From NCBI GenBank assembly GCA_963932145.1, contig OZ010616.1:50187772-50251771 (forward strand): DNA of 64,000 bases. The letters are read 5' to 3'. Every line of letters begins with the position of its first letter. The first letter of the stretch is position 1. Source of the DNA: Acanthosepion lycidas. Its lineage: Eukaryota > Mollusca > Cephalopoda > Sepiida > Sepiidae. Of this stretch, positions 46,937 through 59,881 are shown in pieces. The position numbers and the translations under genes were made by a program. The notes beneath the pieces were generated by a model. It worked only from the letters and a program-made list of their open reading frames with translations. It did no database searches and was not told where the DNA came from.

Positions 46937-47428
46937 TGTGGAAACTTTGTGCACTTACCTTGGCAAAACTCTAGTGGAGAGGGAGAAATGAGGGAATTCA
47001 ACTGATATCTTGTGATGAAAATAAAACTAAAGATATTATTCTCTCTTCACAGAAAATTTATAGAGATGACTTCCAGTCAACCCCATCTGATTGAAGACTT
47101 TGTTCAAAATTTGCATATGTGTTCAAAGAGAGATATATAAAATGCTAAAGGCTGCATTTTCTCCCTTTTTTTTTACCTTGCTCTCTCTTTCAAAACTGAC
47201 TGGACATGTTACCAAAACTGTTAATAAGACTTTTTATTTTCTACTGTTACTTCTACAAGGAGAATTACTTGTAGGCAACATATAGTGTTCTTTTTTTGTT
47301 GTAATTTGACACAAATGATTGCTACTGTGAGATTACACCAATTACAAGTAAGAATTTGTTATCGTTTCTTTTTCTCTGTGCTGAGTTTTGTTTCCAATGC
47401 TAATGGTTGCCATTATAGTTTTTCTACA
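46937..47428 (+). repeat. 3' LTR of BEL/Pao retrotransposon
   Basis: Starts TGTGGAAACTTTGTGCAC and ends near TAGTTTTTCTACA. It is nearly identical to 38881-39361. GTGGGAGCA immediately upstream is a weak polypurine tract. GATTA flanks the outer side of the 5' LTR and occurs 5 bp beyond the 3' LTR. As this is also the minisatellite unit, a target duplication cannot be confirmed. Confidence 0.9.
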
Positions 47429-47630
47429 TGTTTGATTATTTCCAATTTGTAGCTGATTATTTTCAATCTGAAGTTCGTTATTCTTAATTTGAAATTGATT
47501 ATTCTCCATCTGTAGCGGATTATTCTCAATTTGTAGTTGATTATTTCCAATCTGGATTTGATTATTCCCAATCTGTATTTGAATATTTTCAATTGGAAGT
47601 TAATTATTCTCCATCTAGCACTCTTTAACC
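47429..47630. repeat. 21-bp minisatellite, right block
   Basis: Continues the TCAATTTGTAGTTGATTA-type array interrupted by the BEL/Pao element. Confidence 0.88.
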
Positions 47631-48800
47631 TTTTTCCTTCCTCTTCTCTTTATCACTTTTGCCTTCACCCTTCATCATTCTTTCACATTCTCCCTTCATA
47701 ACACTTTCACCTCTCTCTGTCACTCTTTCACCTACTTCCTTCAGCATTCTTTCACCTTCTCCCTTTTATCTCTATCACTCTTTGACCATCTTCTTTCTTT
47801 CTATTTCTTCTTTCTCCCTTCTCCATCTTTCTACCTTTTCTCTTCTCTCTGTCACTTTTGCTTTCTCTCTTCATCTCTCTTTCACATTCTCCCTTCAGTA
47901 CTCTTTCACCTGCTCCCTTCTATCTTTATCACTCTTTCTACTTTATGTCGTCTCTCTTTTTACTTTCTCCCTTCTCTCTCTTTCTACCTTTTCTCTTCTC
48001 TCTTTTTTTACTTTTTCCCTTCTCTTTATCACTTTTGCCATCTCCCTTCATCACTCTTTCACATTCTCCCTTCATCATGCTTTCACCTTCTCTCTCTATC
48101 ATTGTTTCATCTACTGCCTTCAGCACTGTTTCAGCATCTCCCTTCTCTTGTTCTATCATTCTTTGCACCATTTACATTATCTCTCTATCATTCTTTCACC
48201 GTCTTCCTACTCTCTCTTTCTACTTTCACCCTTCTCTCTCTTTCTACCTTTTCTCTTGGCTCTATCACTTTTGCATTCTCTCTTCATCACTCTTTCACCT
48301 TCCCCCTTCTCTTTCTCTATCATTCTTTGCACCTTTCCCTTCTCTCTCTTTGATTCTTTCACCATCCCCCTTCTCTCTCTTTCTACCTTTTCTCCTCTCT
48401 ATCACTTTTGTCTTTTCCTTTCATCACTCTTTCACCTTCTCTCTTTCTATCACTCTTTCCCTTATACCCTTTAGCACTCTTTCACTGTCTCCTTTCATCA
48501 CTCTTTCACCATTTTCCTTCTCTCCTTTTCTACTTTCTCCCTTCTCTCTTTTCCTACCTTTTCTATCACTTTTGCCTTCTACCTTCATCACTCTTTCACT
48601 TTCTATCACTCTTTCACCTACTCCCTTCAGTACTATTTCTCCTTCTCCCTACTCTCATTATCACTATTTTACCTTCTTCCTTTTCTCTCCTTTACTACTT
48701 TCTCCCTTCTCTCTCTTCCTACCTTTCCTTTTATCTCTATCACTTTTGCATTCTCCCTTCACTCTTTCACCTTTTCCTTTCAGCACTGTTCAACCTCAAA
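47631..48800. repeat. Polypyrimidine degenerate minisatellite
   Basis: About 1.15 kb of C/T-rich DNA. Recurring blocks such as CATCACTCTTTCAC, CTTCTCCCTTC, CTCTCTTTCTACCTTTTCTC and TATCACTTTTGC recur with higher-order periods. Frames up to 341 codons on the + strand are Ser/Phe/Leu/Pro-only translations caused by the absence of purines. They are not genes. Confidence 0.9.
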
Positions 48801-50100
48801 ACAATCAAAAACAGGAATTGTTATACATACAAATCACCATATCCCAGCGTGTCCTTTATTCTGCTGCCACAAACACCTGCTGATATGTATATAACAAATA
48901 AAAAATTAAATTTTTATCTCATTGATTCAATACGTTTCTTTGTCTTCATTTTTATTACTAATCTTTACACAATTTATGTATATTATCACTATGACATATG
49001 AAATTATAACATATAGCATATGAAATAATGTCAGAAGTAGAACACTGTGTCAGAAATCACCTAGAACCCAATTCTACAGAAAAGAAACATAGATTAGTGG
49101 AAAATAAAAATAAAAAAAGATTCCTTACTACTTCTTAAAATTCTCAAATTCAAATAAGAAAATATATATCTACAGCATGAAAAAGAAGTGAAAGAATGTG
49201 TTTAACCCTAAAGAGAATAGAACATGTTTAACATTTTTCTTGTAAAAAAAACAAAAAGTGATACAAAGCCAAGTAAAGTCTTTATTCTGATATCCAATGT
49301 AAAATATGTATGCATGTGCGTCATGTTTGCATGTATATGTATATTTAAAGCATAAATTTTCAATATATTTTAAGTTGAAATGATCCAAATTTATGATAAT
49401 ATTTGTTTCAACTCCTGGGTTAAACTTCAGAATGATATTAATAATTCAGTAATTCTCCATTGGCCTGGAAGGAGTCTTGAGCCTTATTTGGCAATCTTCC
49501 TATAGATGGTGTCTCATTAAAATCACCCAGCACCTATCCTATGAACAGGTTAATAGATGTAGATAGGATTGCTTATCACCTGGCCCACACTCCTTCCATG
49601 TTTATTGAACAGGAGTAGAGATTTATGCTTTATTTCTTGTTTAAGATATGGTTTACCAGTTCTTTCTTCCATGGCCATAATGATTTACCTGTCTTAACTT
49701 TTTGGTGATCTGACTAATCAGTGACTGAGAATTTTCATTATGAAGGTACCAATTTAGCAATTTTTTAGTTGCTGCATCTAACTGGTAGTAAGGAGTTTTG
49801 ACTCTCTGGTAGTGCTTAGAGAGACTGCTCTGATTAACAGTCACATATTGGAGTATTTGAAGTGCCAAGTTTTGCATGGCCTGGTGTCCCTGCATGTATT
49901 TCTAGTGGGCAAACCTGAGGGCACATTCTGTTTTAGTCTTAGCCATCTTTTGGCTAATTTGTATTGCCATCCTTGATAGATAGTGATAGTTATTTTGGAC
50001 TTCTTTTTCTTCATTATCTTAAATCAAAATCCTCTCATGACAGATACAATGAAAAGAAATACAAGAAAACCAGTAAACAAAAAAAATCACCCACAACCTT
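48801..50100. other. Noncoding DNA with one unrecognised frame
   Basis: No supported gene. A - strand frame of 80 codons at 49653-49895 (YHQ..VNQSSLSKHYQRVKTP-like) has a protein-like composition, but I do not recognise it. Confidence 0.35.
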
Positions 50101-52030
50101 TCTTTATCCAATATTCATGGTATCCATTTCAATTTCTTCAGTCGAGAATTTTTTCTCTTGAAATGGTTTCCAGATATCTTTGCACATTGTGAAACTAACT
50201 TAAATTCTTCTATCACCGCCAACAAATTCTCTGTTACAGAATATTTTCTTTTTTTCCAAAATGATTCTATCATAGATATGCATAGCCTCAATGTTTATAT
50301 GGGAAAATCTTCCAATGGCAAAGAAATTATCTCTTGGGTCCGCAAATGATTCTTTCATGCACTTTTGTCTTTCATTATCGCACTCTGTTAGCTATCACTT
50401 TTTGCTTCATCCTCCCATCTCTTAGGACTGTAATATATTAGACAAAATATCTGACAGTATAAAAATGTCTCTCTCTCTACATTCATCTGTGAACATTTTT
50501 TTCATTTGGTGATTCAAATGCTCATCACACCAAGTGGCTTAAGCATTCTAATGTTACTGATATTGCTCATATTCAAACTTTCAATTTTCCATATTTATTT
50601 CCCTAGTAAATCTGATCAACATGCTTCTTTACCTTGTCACATTACCTTTTGTTGAACATTGCAACTCTGTCTTCTTGGCAATTTAGATCATGTAGTGTCT
50701 GTTGACATTTCTTTTGAGTTGTCTATTAGACAGGAAGCTTCTATACACAAGAGTACTTTCTGTTACCAGCATAATGTTTGGGATTAATTTTAGGACTTTC
50801 TTTGAGATGCCCCTTGAATTGATATTCTTAACCTTCCTATTGAAAATTGTGACACAGGGATTTCTTCTTGGGTTAAAGCTGGCATTGATACTTTTGTACC
50901 TTCTTGGAAATGCCTGGTGAAACCACAATCTTCTCTATGGTTCATACCAACATGTTCAGTCACCATAGTCCACCTTTTCCGGCTGTACCAGTGTGACACT
51001 TCTGATCACAACAGATGCTAACAACTTTGGCTCTTGTGACTATTGGTTGCTCTGTAATAGTGTGTAAAATAAGAGTAAGTCATCTATCCGTCATCTCTTC
51101 ATTTGATTTGAGGCGTTAACATCTTGTGTGGATAAAGCAGAATGTTTTGCTCATAAATTCTCTTCCAGTTCTATTCCTGGCTCACCTGGATTATATTTGC
51201 CTTACTTTTTATTTAGAACTGAGTCTCTGTTAAATGATATCCATTGTTTCTGCTATCATCTCTAAACTGGATCCCCTAGAAAGTATGTAAACTTGATGGT
51301 ATCCCTACAATAGTGCTTAAGAAATGTGCTCCTGAACAGGTTCCTATTCCCTCTAAACTTTATAATAAATGCTTTGCTGCTTCTTGCTTTCCTGCTTGTT
51401 GAAAATCTGTGGTTCCAGTCTTTAAGAACTCAGGCAAAATACTTGATACTATCAACCAATTAGCATTCTACCTCTTTTTGGCAAAGTAGTACAGGCTCCT
51501 CTAATCAATTCTGAATTGGTTACACATTTCACCTTGCATGTTCTTCTTTCTGATAAACAATATGCCTTTCACTTCTCAACTGCTGATGTATTAACAATTA
51601 TTGCTGAAAGAGCCTATCAAGCTTTAGATAAGAATAGTAAAGTTTCAGCTGTTGATTTGAACATCTGGAAGACACATTTGACACACGGTTTGGCATACCA
51701 GCCTTCTTCACAAGTTAAAATGTTATGGTATTTCTGGATGAATTTTTGAACTGATTCAATCTTTCTCATCAAATTGCAAAATTGAAGTTGTCCTGAATGA
51801 CCACTCTTCTGGATTTTCATCAATGACCTCCCTGATGACTTCAGCTTGGTATCTATGCTTATGACACAACTATTTATTTATTCCTGTCATAATATTAAGT
51901 CTGATCAGTTTGATAAGGTCAAATTGGCAGCAGGACTTAAAATGAGCTAAAATCTGCTTTTAACTGGAGCATGTTAGTTTTAACATCTCCAAAACATACT
52001 TTGTCACAAAGAAGTAGAAGGCTAATTTTA
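50101..52030 (+). pseudogene. Decayed LINE: APE-type endonuclease and reverse transcriptase
   Basis: The + strand shows PDIFAHCETNLNSSITANKF and HSLNVYMGK (50158-50349), then a degraded NIFF..FKCSSHQVA block (about 50480), all resembling the APE endonuclease domain of CR1/jockey-like LINEs (ILALCETNL, HGLGVYV, FGDFN.HH..WL). Next come SSWVKAGIDTFVPSWKCLVK (about 50860) and QSSLWFIPTC, the linker. RT blocks follow: VLKKCAPEQVP.PSKLYNKC, SCFPAC.KSVVPVFKNSGK (about 51390-51435), LLSDKQYAFHFSTADVLTII (51540 on) and NDHSSGFSS (about 51795). Many stops make it a pseudogene. It lacks the usual 3' end and lies opposite in strand to the LINE tail at 22398. Confidence 0.8.
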
Positions 52031-53220
52031 TTTATAGCTCATGTGTGGATGTCATCATAGACATAAAATATGTATATTTAACAGAAAAATGCATGTTTCC
52101 ATTTTAAAGTGTTTTACTTGAAGAGTATAGAATTTCTAATAAATATATATACTTAAAAGCTGAAACTCTGCAGAAAATAATTTTGCATATGTTTTAAATA
52201 CTGTGTAATTTTTATCTTTCTTTGTAAATTATAAGTTAATTAAATTTTATTGTAAGTTTGGTATCCACTCAGTAGTGTTATCATATCTTATTAATAATTT
52301 TCAATAAAAAGTGGTGTTTTGATTTTGTCTGAAACTGATTAACATAATATGGTCAAATAATTTAATTAATCAGGTTTAATTTGTTCATTTTACCAAATCT
52401 TAATTTATACATATTTTTAAAGATTTTCTTCATAAACACTATGGATTAAACAATATACACAGTAATGTTCCACATTCCCTTTGCAAAACCAAAGATAAGT
52501 GTTCTAATGATTAGAACAGCCAATTTCTGTGAAGTCAAGGAAACCCACTCGTCCAAAGAAAATTTCACATAGGCTCATGACTTTCTTTCCACCCTTTTCC
52601 TCAGCTCGCCTAAATTTAAAGGGGTGGATAAAGACAGTTATTATTTCTAGTTGATTACCAGATAATTAGTACATTTTGTTAGTATTCTGAAGTTTATTGC
52701 TTCATACCCCCAAAATTATCTACACATAGAAAGGAGGGAAGCAATTTAAAAAAAATATTTTGTAATTCATCAATATTTGTTTTTTTTAGCATTTATATTT
52801 TTATTGTCATCATCCACATATTGAATGGAAAAAGGCAACTTTTGAAAATATACTTGTACATATTTTGAATGTTGTAAAGTCCAAATTGCATACAGGCTGA
52901 AAATATTGTTTTTGACTGTGAATTTTATAACAGCATGTTCTGAAAAATCGTTATGGTTTTTTCCCTCCTTTTTGAAATGGCAGTTTTACCAAAAAAAGAA
53001 AAACAAATATTATTGCACTCTCTTTTTTCCCTTAAAAATAAACGGTCAAAAGATAAAATTTAAAATCAATTGTTGCGTCTACAATTGCGTGAGCATGAGC
53101 GTTTGTGCGATCACACTCACTCACACACATGCAATCCTGTGCGTGTATACATATTTATATGCATATGTGTATACACTCATTGATGTATAACATGTGTCTG
53201 GTAGAGGTGACAAGGGAAGA
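52031..53220. other. Noncoding DNA
   Basis: AT-rich sequence with a CA/TG-rich patch near 53100-53180. No gene is seen. Confidence 0.4.
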
Positions 53221-53340
53221 TGTGTCATGCGCAGTAGTGGACTTCCGGTATATTAGTTCATTCTGGTATTAGCATAGCCCTGTCGAAGACTAGACGTACC
53301 GATTTACAAGCAGTCGGTATCTATTGCCGCTGCTGCAAGT
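53221..53340 (+). promoter_or_regulatory. Candidate housekeeping promoter (NRF1- and ETS-like sites)
   Basis: TCATGCGCA (53225-53233) resembles an NRF1 half-site, and ACTTCCGGT (53241-53249) is a consensus ETS/GABP site. They sit 7 bp apart in a local patch that is richer in GC and CpG than the surrounding DNA (to about 53335). This arrangement is common at TATA-less housekeeping promoters. The DCN1-like gene begins coding at 59793 after an acceptor at 59747-59748, so it needs an upstream noncoding exon, and this patch is the best candidate seen. A donor for that exon was not identified with confidence. Confidence 0.35.
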
Positions 53341-54401
53341 AGTTTTTAGAGTAGATAAATTATATTTTTTATATAATTATTCATTTTTTTAAAGCATATA
53401 TCTATTTCTGTGAATTCATATTCTTATAAAGCAAAAATATATAAGTATATTTGTGCGTGCTTAAAAATTGAATTTAAGTCAGGTTTTAAAGAAGATTTGT
53501 CTTCGAAGAAAGGAATGTGAATTCATTCCTTTTGGTGGCAAAATTAAAAGAAAAGTTATAAAAGAATTGGTTTTAAAAAGTACTCTCTCTTTCTTTTGAT
53601 ACTTACAAACGTTTTAGTGAATTTAAAAAAAAAATGCCAATGTTTGTATGAATTCCAAGAAATGATTCTCATTGTTAATGTCACTTTTGAAACCAAGTGA
53701 GTATTATTTTTTATTTATTTTTTAATTAATGATTTTTTTTTTTTTTTTTAGAAAAATCGTTTATTTGTAAATTTTGACGTTAAGAATGCCGTATAAATGT
53801 ATGTGAAAAATTTATGTAAATTAATTTTGGGATTTAATTATCCTTTTTATAAAAAAACAAAACAAAAACAAAACATTTCTTTATTTTTTTTAAAAATAAA
53901 ATTGGTGACTGTACTAATTTTATTTATTTCAATGTGATTAAGAAGCTTATTGATTTTGTTGTGACGTTTAATTTTTTACGTCTTACTTTTGTCTCCATAG
54001 CAAATATCTTCTTTTTTAATTTTATATTTTTTAAAAAAAGAACTAAAGAAGTCCAGAACTTTCCTTGGGAAGCTAGAATAAATGAGATTTGATTTTAAAA
54101 AAATAACTAAATAAAAAGAAAAAACAGTCGTAGTTGCCATGTACATGTTTAGTTTACATTTTTTCTGCGTAGTGTTCATTAACCATGACAATTATTAGAA
54201 AAAATTTCTAAATAAACAAAGCGGGTTATTATTTGAAATTTCAGCAATGTTAATTTTTAGTTAAAAAATTTATTAGTTTTTACTTTTTTTTAGTTTTTTT
54301 TTTTAGTTTATTTTATTATCTGTTTCAGATTTATTTTTTTTAAAATAACCTAAATAATTATTTTTAAAGTTTCTTTTTCGTGGCTTTCATAATTTAATTT
54401 C

Positions 54402-54440
<39 letters not shown>

Positions 54441-54511
54441 TAAAATTAACTTTATATTTTAATTTTCTAAATTAAATTAAAAAATCTGTGGAAGTAAAAA
54501 TCTTTGATCGA

Positions 54512-54554
<43 letters not shown>

Positions 54555-57196
54555 TTTAGAATTTTGGTTTCCTTAAAAAAAAATAACATCTTCGTATCTA
54601 ATATTATTCATTTTATTTACCGGTGAAATTAAGTTTTTAAATTGTCAAAATTTTAATGTGTAAAATAAAAACTACACATTGTCGCATTTTGAAATTAAAT
54701 AAAACTGAAATTTCGCCGGTTTTTAACAATTAATAACGAAATAGGTTTTTTTTTTATTTCTAACCAAACAAAACCAGTTGTTGTTTTTTTCTTTTTCACT
54801 CACGTGATAAAACAAATTACCTAAAGTCAGTAAAAAAAGTGTAATTAATAGAATACATTTTATAGAAATATACAAAATAATAACACGCACATAATTTGTA
54901 TTGTAATAATAATAATGCATACAAAGTGGGTGTGAATCGTGTACATTTCTTTTTTTGTGTATAATTGGATGAGTGAACAAACAGCGTGATGATTTTGCTT
55001 TATCTCATATTGCGAAAATTTGAAATATTGACATCTCTCAACTCTTTCAAATTTGTAAACAGCAAAATTTTAGAAAAAAAACAAATAAAAATAACATCGC
55101 CGACTTTTGTGTTCAATCACGTGACCATCATATCGTAAGTCGAACTGAAGGCAAGCTAAAACGTCTCTTAGGTCATTTTTTTTTTTTTTTGAAGACATCA
55201 GACATCATTCATCATTTCTGCTATACTAAAAATATTGTCGTAGACTAATAATGGGCTTTCATCATAATTTTCTTCATTCATCCATAATTGGCGAAATGTT
55301 GTCAGTAATAATTTATTTTAAATTTATTTTATTTTTAAAGCACGCTTCTTTTTCTTTTTTTTAAATGGTTTATTTCACAATTTGTCATTGCCATGAACTT
55401 AAAAATTGTAAAAATGGACTTTTTTCTAAGTTTTTAGCTTTTTAGAACGGCTACAAATAACGTGAATTTCAATGAATAATAAGAAAAAAAGAAAAAGAGC
55501 CGAATAAGTATTATTGTCCTTTTTTTTTGTTTTTATAAATTTCATTTCACAATGACAATTATTGTTTCTTCTTGATTAGAGACTCACCTAATCTTTTTTT
55601 AAACAAAAATCTTACAAAATTCGTACACTTTTTTGTTTGTTACTTTTTATTTGAATATTTTCCTTAGTCTACTCTAAATTAATTATTGTTTCACTTGTCA
55701 TCTTTTTATCAGCTGCAACGTTTTCACAAAGATTTCTATCAGACATTGACTTTTTTGTTTTATTTGGCTTGGAATTACATTTTTAAATTTATGAACCATC
55801 GAAACTGCTCTTCTACTTGTAATTATTAAATTATTATTATTAAGGAAGGTAACATTGAAACTTTTGAAATGAAGAAAAGAAGTCTAAAAAAAAAAAAAAA
55901 GAAAAGATATGGCTGATTATCCTCCGTCACATCCTTCTTACCTTTTTTTTTTTTTTTTTAATTTATTTTGTTTCGTTATAAAAATTACTTCAATTCAATC
56001 AAAACTGATTTTTTTTTGCTTAGTTTTTGACGGTTTCTATCTGTTTTTTTATCCGTTCAACCTGAGAAGAATTTCTTGGTTCTATTCCTTTTTAAAGAAA
56101 ATCTAGAAAAGCAACGTTGTTTTTTTTGTTTGTTTGTTTTTTACTGCAGAAATCTCTTAATTATTTATAAAAATATTTTAATTACTTAATTATGCTGATT
56201 GATAGCTTTTCAAGAAAATTATTAAAATATTTTAATGTGCAAATTATTTTTCTCTTAGTCTTACGTACCTTTTTAATTTTTTTTTTTTTTTTTTTTTGGT
56301 TTAAAAAAAATTATTATTTTTTTTTTTTTTGTTTTTTTTTGTCAAAAAGATGATATTAAATAACGTAATAATAGCATAGAGAGATAAAAATGTTGTTTTC
56401 TTACAATGAATAACGTAATGGATTGTTTCTTCATGTGATTTCATACTTACTACTCGTTTTGTTGTTTTATTCTAATTCTATTGTTCATATTTGTCATGTC
56501 TCTTCCGGCCAGATTCTCCAAAGAAAATTATTTTTAAACTTATTATTTTCTAAGTGAAAACATTTGCTGCTGTTAATATATTTTTAATTTTTAATTAATT
56601 CACAAATTTCCTTTACCCTTTTGAAGTTAATAATTTTACAAACCCATTTTGACAGTTTTTTTTTCCCCTCAAATCAACGCCGATGACTTAACAATAAAAG
56701 AATGACGACAATAAAAAACCTCTCGGTTTTCTTTTGATAAAGCAAATTATATTAATGGACATGAGGAAATGTAAATTTTCCCCTTTTTCTTACTACTTTT
56801 CTACTAGTCTACGATGGTATATTTGACGGTTTTTAACATTTCTGATGATATATTATTTTTTTAAATTTTTTTTCAGATTATTTTTTAGCATTTACTAAAA
56901 AGCAGTAACTGCTGGCATTGTCTGAGTCTTAAACAGAAACTGCAATTTTCGTTCCTGTAGTGTAGTGTCATAAAACATAAAAAAGATCCTTCGATTATAT
57001 TTCTCAATTTATTGTCAATATTTTTTCTGTGTCTGGGATTGTTTTATGTTTTTATTTACAGTACTTTATAATTTCCGTTATTCATCTTCAATTAATGGTC
57101 GATCCTTTCTTTATGCATTCAATCTGATTTTTATTATTTTTATCTCATTTACTCTGGGGTAGGGAGCCTTTTCATAATTTCATATTCGATTTTTTG

Positions 57197-57233
<37 letters not shown>

Positions 57234-59748
57234 CAAATTCATTCAGTTCTGTTTTATTCTAATTCAAATGAAGGTTCCTTTGTCACAATACAATTGAATT
57301 TACTTTCCCATATCGTCTTTTTTCTTTTTCTTCTAATAAATAAACTTGTAATCTAGTTATTGCGTTTAAATACACTAATGCTAGAGTCCGTATGTAGACA
57401 ATAATAGACATTTTTATGATTATTATTACAACTGAATAATTCACTGTTCAAGTTGCTGTATTTATTTGGACTACAACACTAACCTGATTTCATTGTTTGA
57501 CTAAAGATGTGATTTGTTAGATTGTTGAAACGAAACAATGAAAATTAAAAATACATCTTCATTTTTACAATAAAAAATTATTATTCCCAGGGAGAAAACA
57601 TGTTTTAAGAAATTTATTCTCGCTACAAAACTAAATCGAAAATGCTCATACTTGTTATTGGGGATTTTACTTAATGCAGTCAAAGTGGGAGTGTCATCCC
57701 AATTTTATGTGGATTTTTACAAAATCTTTAACTCAACTGTATTTTTTTTTTTTTTTTTTTTGTACCGTGTGGTTCGTGTCTTATTTTAAAATGCAATCTT
57801 GCGTTTGTATTTTTCTGTATTTATATTACAATTGCAATTTTCTTGACTGTTTTAAGACAAGTCTTTATTTGTCAATGATTATTATGCAAAACTTTTACAA
57901 CGCAATCATGCAGCAGTTTGATATTAGTAGTAATTCATATGAAAGCATCACCTATAAATGTAAGGCGAGTGCATCAAGGGAAATAATTCTGCTTTGGTTT
58001 TGATTTATATATTAAAACGCAATATAAAGTCTTTCTAAAGGAAGAAAAGTAATGGAGCACTTATAAAAATTGGAACTTTTCCTTTTTATTTTGCTTTTTA
58101 AATTCATTGAGTTTTTAACCATTTATACTATTAATTAAATGGCATTCGATTCATATTAAAGTTGATATCTATAAAGGAAAATAAAATCTAAATTTGAAAA
58201 ACAGTTGGAAAATAAATTTGCAATATGAACATTTTTGAAGTTTTTTTTTTTTGTTTTTTTACTAAAAAAAAATCATTTATTTTTTAAATATAACAATCTG
58301 TAATTTTTTAAATATTTGCTATGAAATCCTTGTATTAGCAAAATGCACACACACACACACATCAGTTTTATTTGTTTTTTAATTTTCATTTTATTACTAA
58401 TAAAACTGATTTCCTGTTATAATTTGACTGTTGAATTCAACAAAATTCAACCAAACAAAATATTCAAATTCTTACAAAGTTAAATTAACAAAATGTAATT
58501 CCAACTTGTGTGTATTTGTATGTGTATATAACATTATTTTCCAAAAAGTGTTATAAATCTTTGTGACATGATATGGTGTTGTTAAATGCAAAATTCCCAA
58601 TCAAATTTTTAAAATATATAATCTTTGGGTAAAATATTTTGTATTGTCACATTATTATTTGAATATGTTTTAGAACTTGATTTGAAAATATTTACCAAAA
58701 ATTGTTGTGTAATAATTGGATTTAGATTTAGTGCCACCAGAAAGCTGATGTCTTTCCAAAAGAAAGACAAAATAATGTAGATTTTCCTGGTGGGAGTAAG
58801 TTTATTTATCTAACAAGTATTAGGTTGGTGCAAAAATAATGACGTAATAATGTCGTTTTTTGACATTTTTTAACGTCAAAAAACATTACGTCATTATTTT
58901 TGCACCAACCTAATATTTTTCCCTAAATTCAGGGTTTTAGAAATTTTTATCATGCCTCAAATATTTGTATACCAACTGTATATATACTTTTTCATTTGTT
59001 CAGTGAATTCAGTATTGAAATATCAGAAATTTGGGTTTTTCTTGTTTTTTGCCTATTTTTTTTTCTATTTGTATTTCATGTTTTTATCACTAAAAAGAGA
59101 ATTGATATTGAAAAAAAAAAAACCCAAAAATGACAAATGCATAAACTTTAGCACAGAAAAATTGCACATAGATTTAAATAAAAATTCTTAACAATTCTTA
59201 TACCTGAAAGTATGTTTATTATAAGTAGTAACTGAACTTAAGCTGAACAATTTGAGTGAAATAAACTTATTTTTAGATTCATTAATAATGAGTAGGATTC
59301 ACATTTAAAAAAAAAAAAAAAAAAAGAAAAAGCAACAACAGATTTCTTTTTTTCTTATATTTTTTTTTGTACATTTATATCTGGAATGGTACATAAGTAA
59401 TACCAGCAGAAGTTTTATAATCCTAAAATTCTTGTCTTTTTGTTTTAAAAATCATTGATTTGTTCTAATTTTCTTTAAAGATTCATTTAGTAATGAGTTT
59501 TAGAGATGTTACTCTTAGTTAACCTTTTGAAAATATTCAATGTGATTAGTTATAGTTTTTTCTTGATTTGTGTAAAGTAAGCTAATTTTTATATCTTGAT
59601 AATTTTTAATATACTGTTATAGACAAATAGTTTTAGTATTTTAAACATTTTTGTTTTAATTTTAAAGCTATAAAACAATTACTTGAAAGTTGTTTCTTTA
59701 GATTTAGTTTTCATTCATCTATAACTTTGATTCTACATTTTTCTCCAG
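53341..59748. other. Probable first intron of the DCN1-like gene
   Basis: AT-rich DNA with many poly-T runs and a MITE at 58820. No coding exon is recognised. If the promoter call at 53221 is wrong, this is partly intergenic. Confidence 0.4.
58820..58913. mobile_element. Mariner-type MITE, copy 4 (GACGTA subfamily)
   Basis: A 94-bp palindrome running from TTAGGTTGGTGCAAAAATAA to its complement, flanked by TA (58818-58819 and 58914-58915). Its internal GACGTAATAATGTCG and CGTCAAAAAACATTACGTC blocks match copy 1 at 792. Confidence 0.9.
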
Positions 59749-59881
59749 GCTCCAAGTGAAAGCATAATTCCATTTGACCATTAGTCTTTGAAATGCCACC
59801 CCGTCGACGTCGGCGCTCACCAGACCCTGATAGGAATATTGATGAATTGGAAGACCTTAGAGCAAAGAAGGCTGCTGCTTG
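59749..59881 (+). CDS. DCUN1D4: DCN1-like protein (DCUN1D4/5), first coding exon
   Basis: An acceptor (TTCTCCAG, 59741-59748) opens the exon with 44 nt of 5' UTR. The first ATG (59793) begins MPPRRRRRSPDPDRNIDELE and runs to a split Trp codon at the GTAAGC donor (59882). The basic N-terminus resembles MPP/MPVKKKRK starts of DCUN1D4 and DCUN1D5 and could act as a nuclear localisation signal. DCN1-like proteins are scaffold-type E3 cofactors that promote NEDD8 transfer to cullins through their PONY domain. The assignment rests on this exon plus the next two, and the choice between DCUN1D4 and DCUN1D5 is uncertain. The coding part is 59793-59881. Confidence 0.85.

Noticed and set aside
38881..47428. 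An active or infectious retroelement
   Set aside because: Stops, frameshifts, two nested insertions and a changed catalytic residue inactivate it, and no envelope-like region is seen.
47659..49001. Open frames of 271, 341 and 197 codons
   Set aside because: Same cause: a purine-poor strand. The translations are Ser/Phe/Leu/Pro only, overlap in several frames and have no domain.
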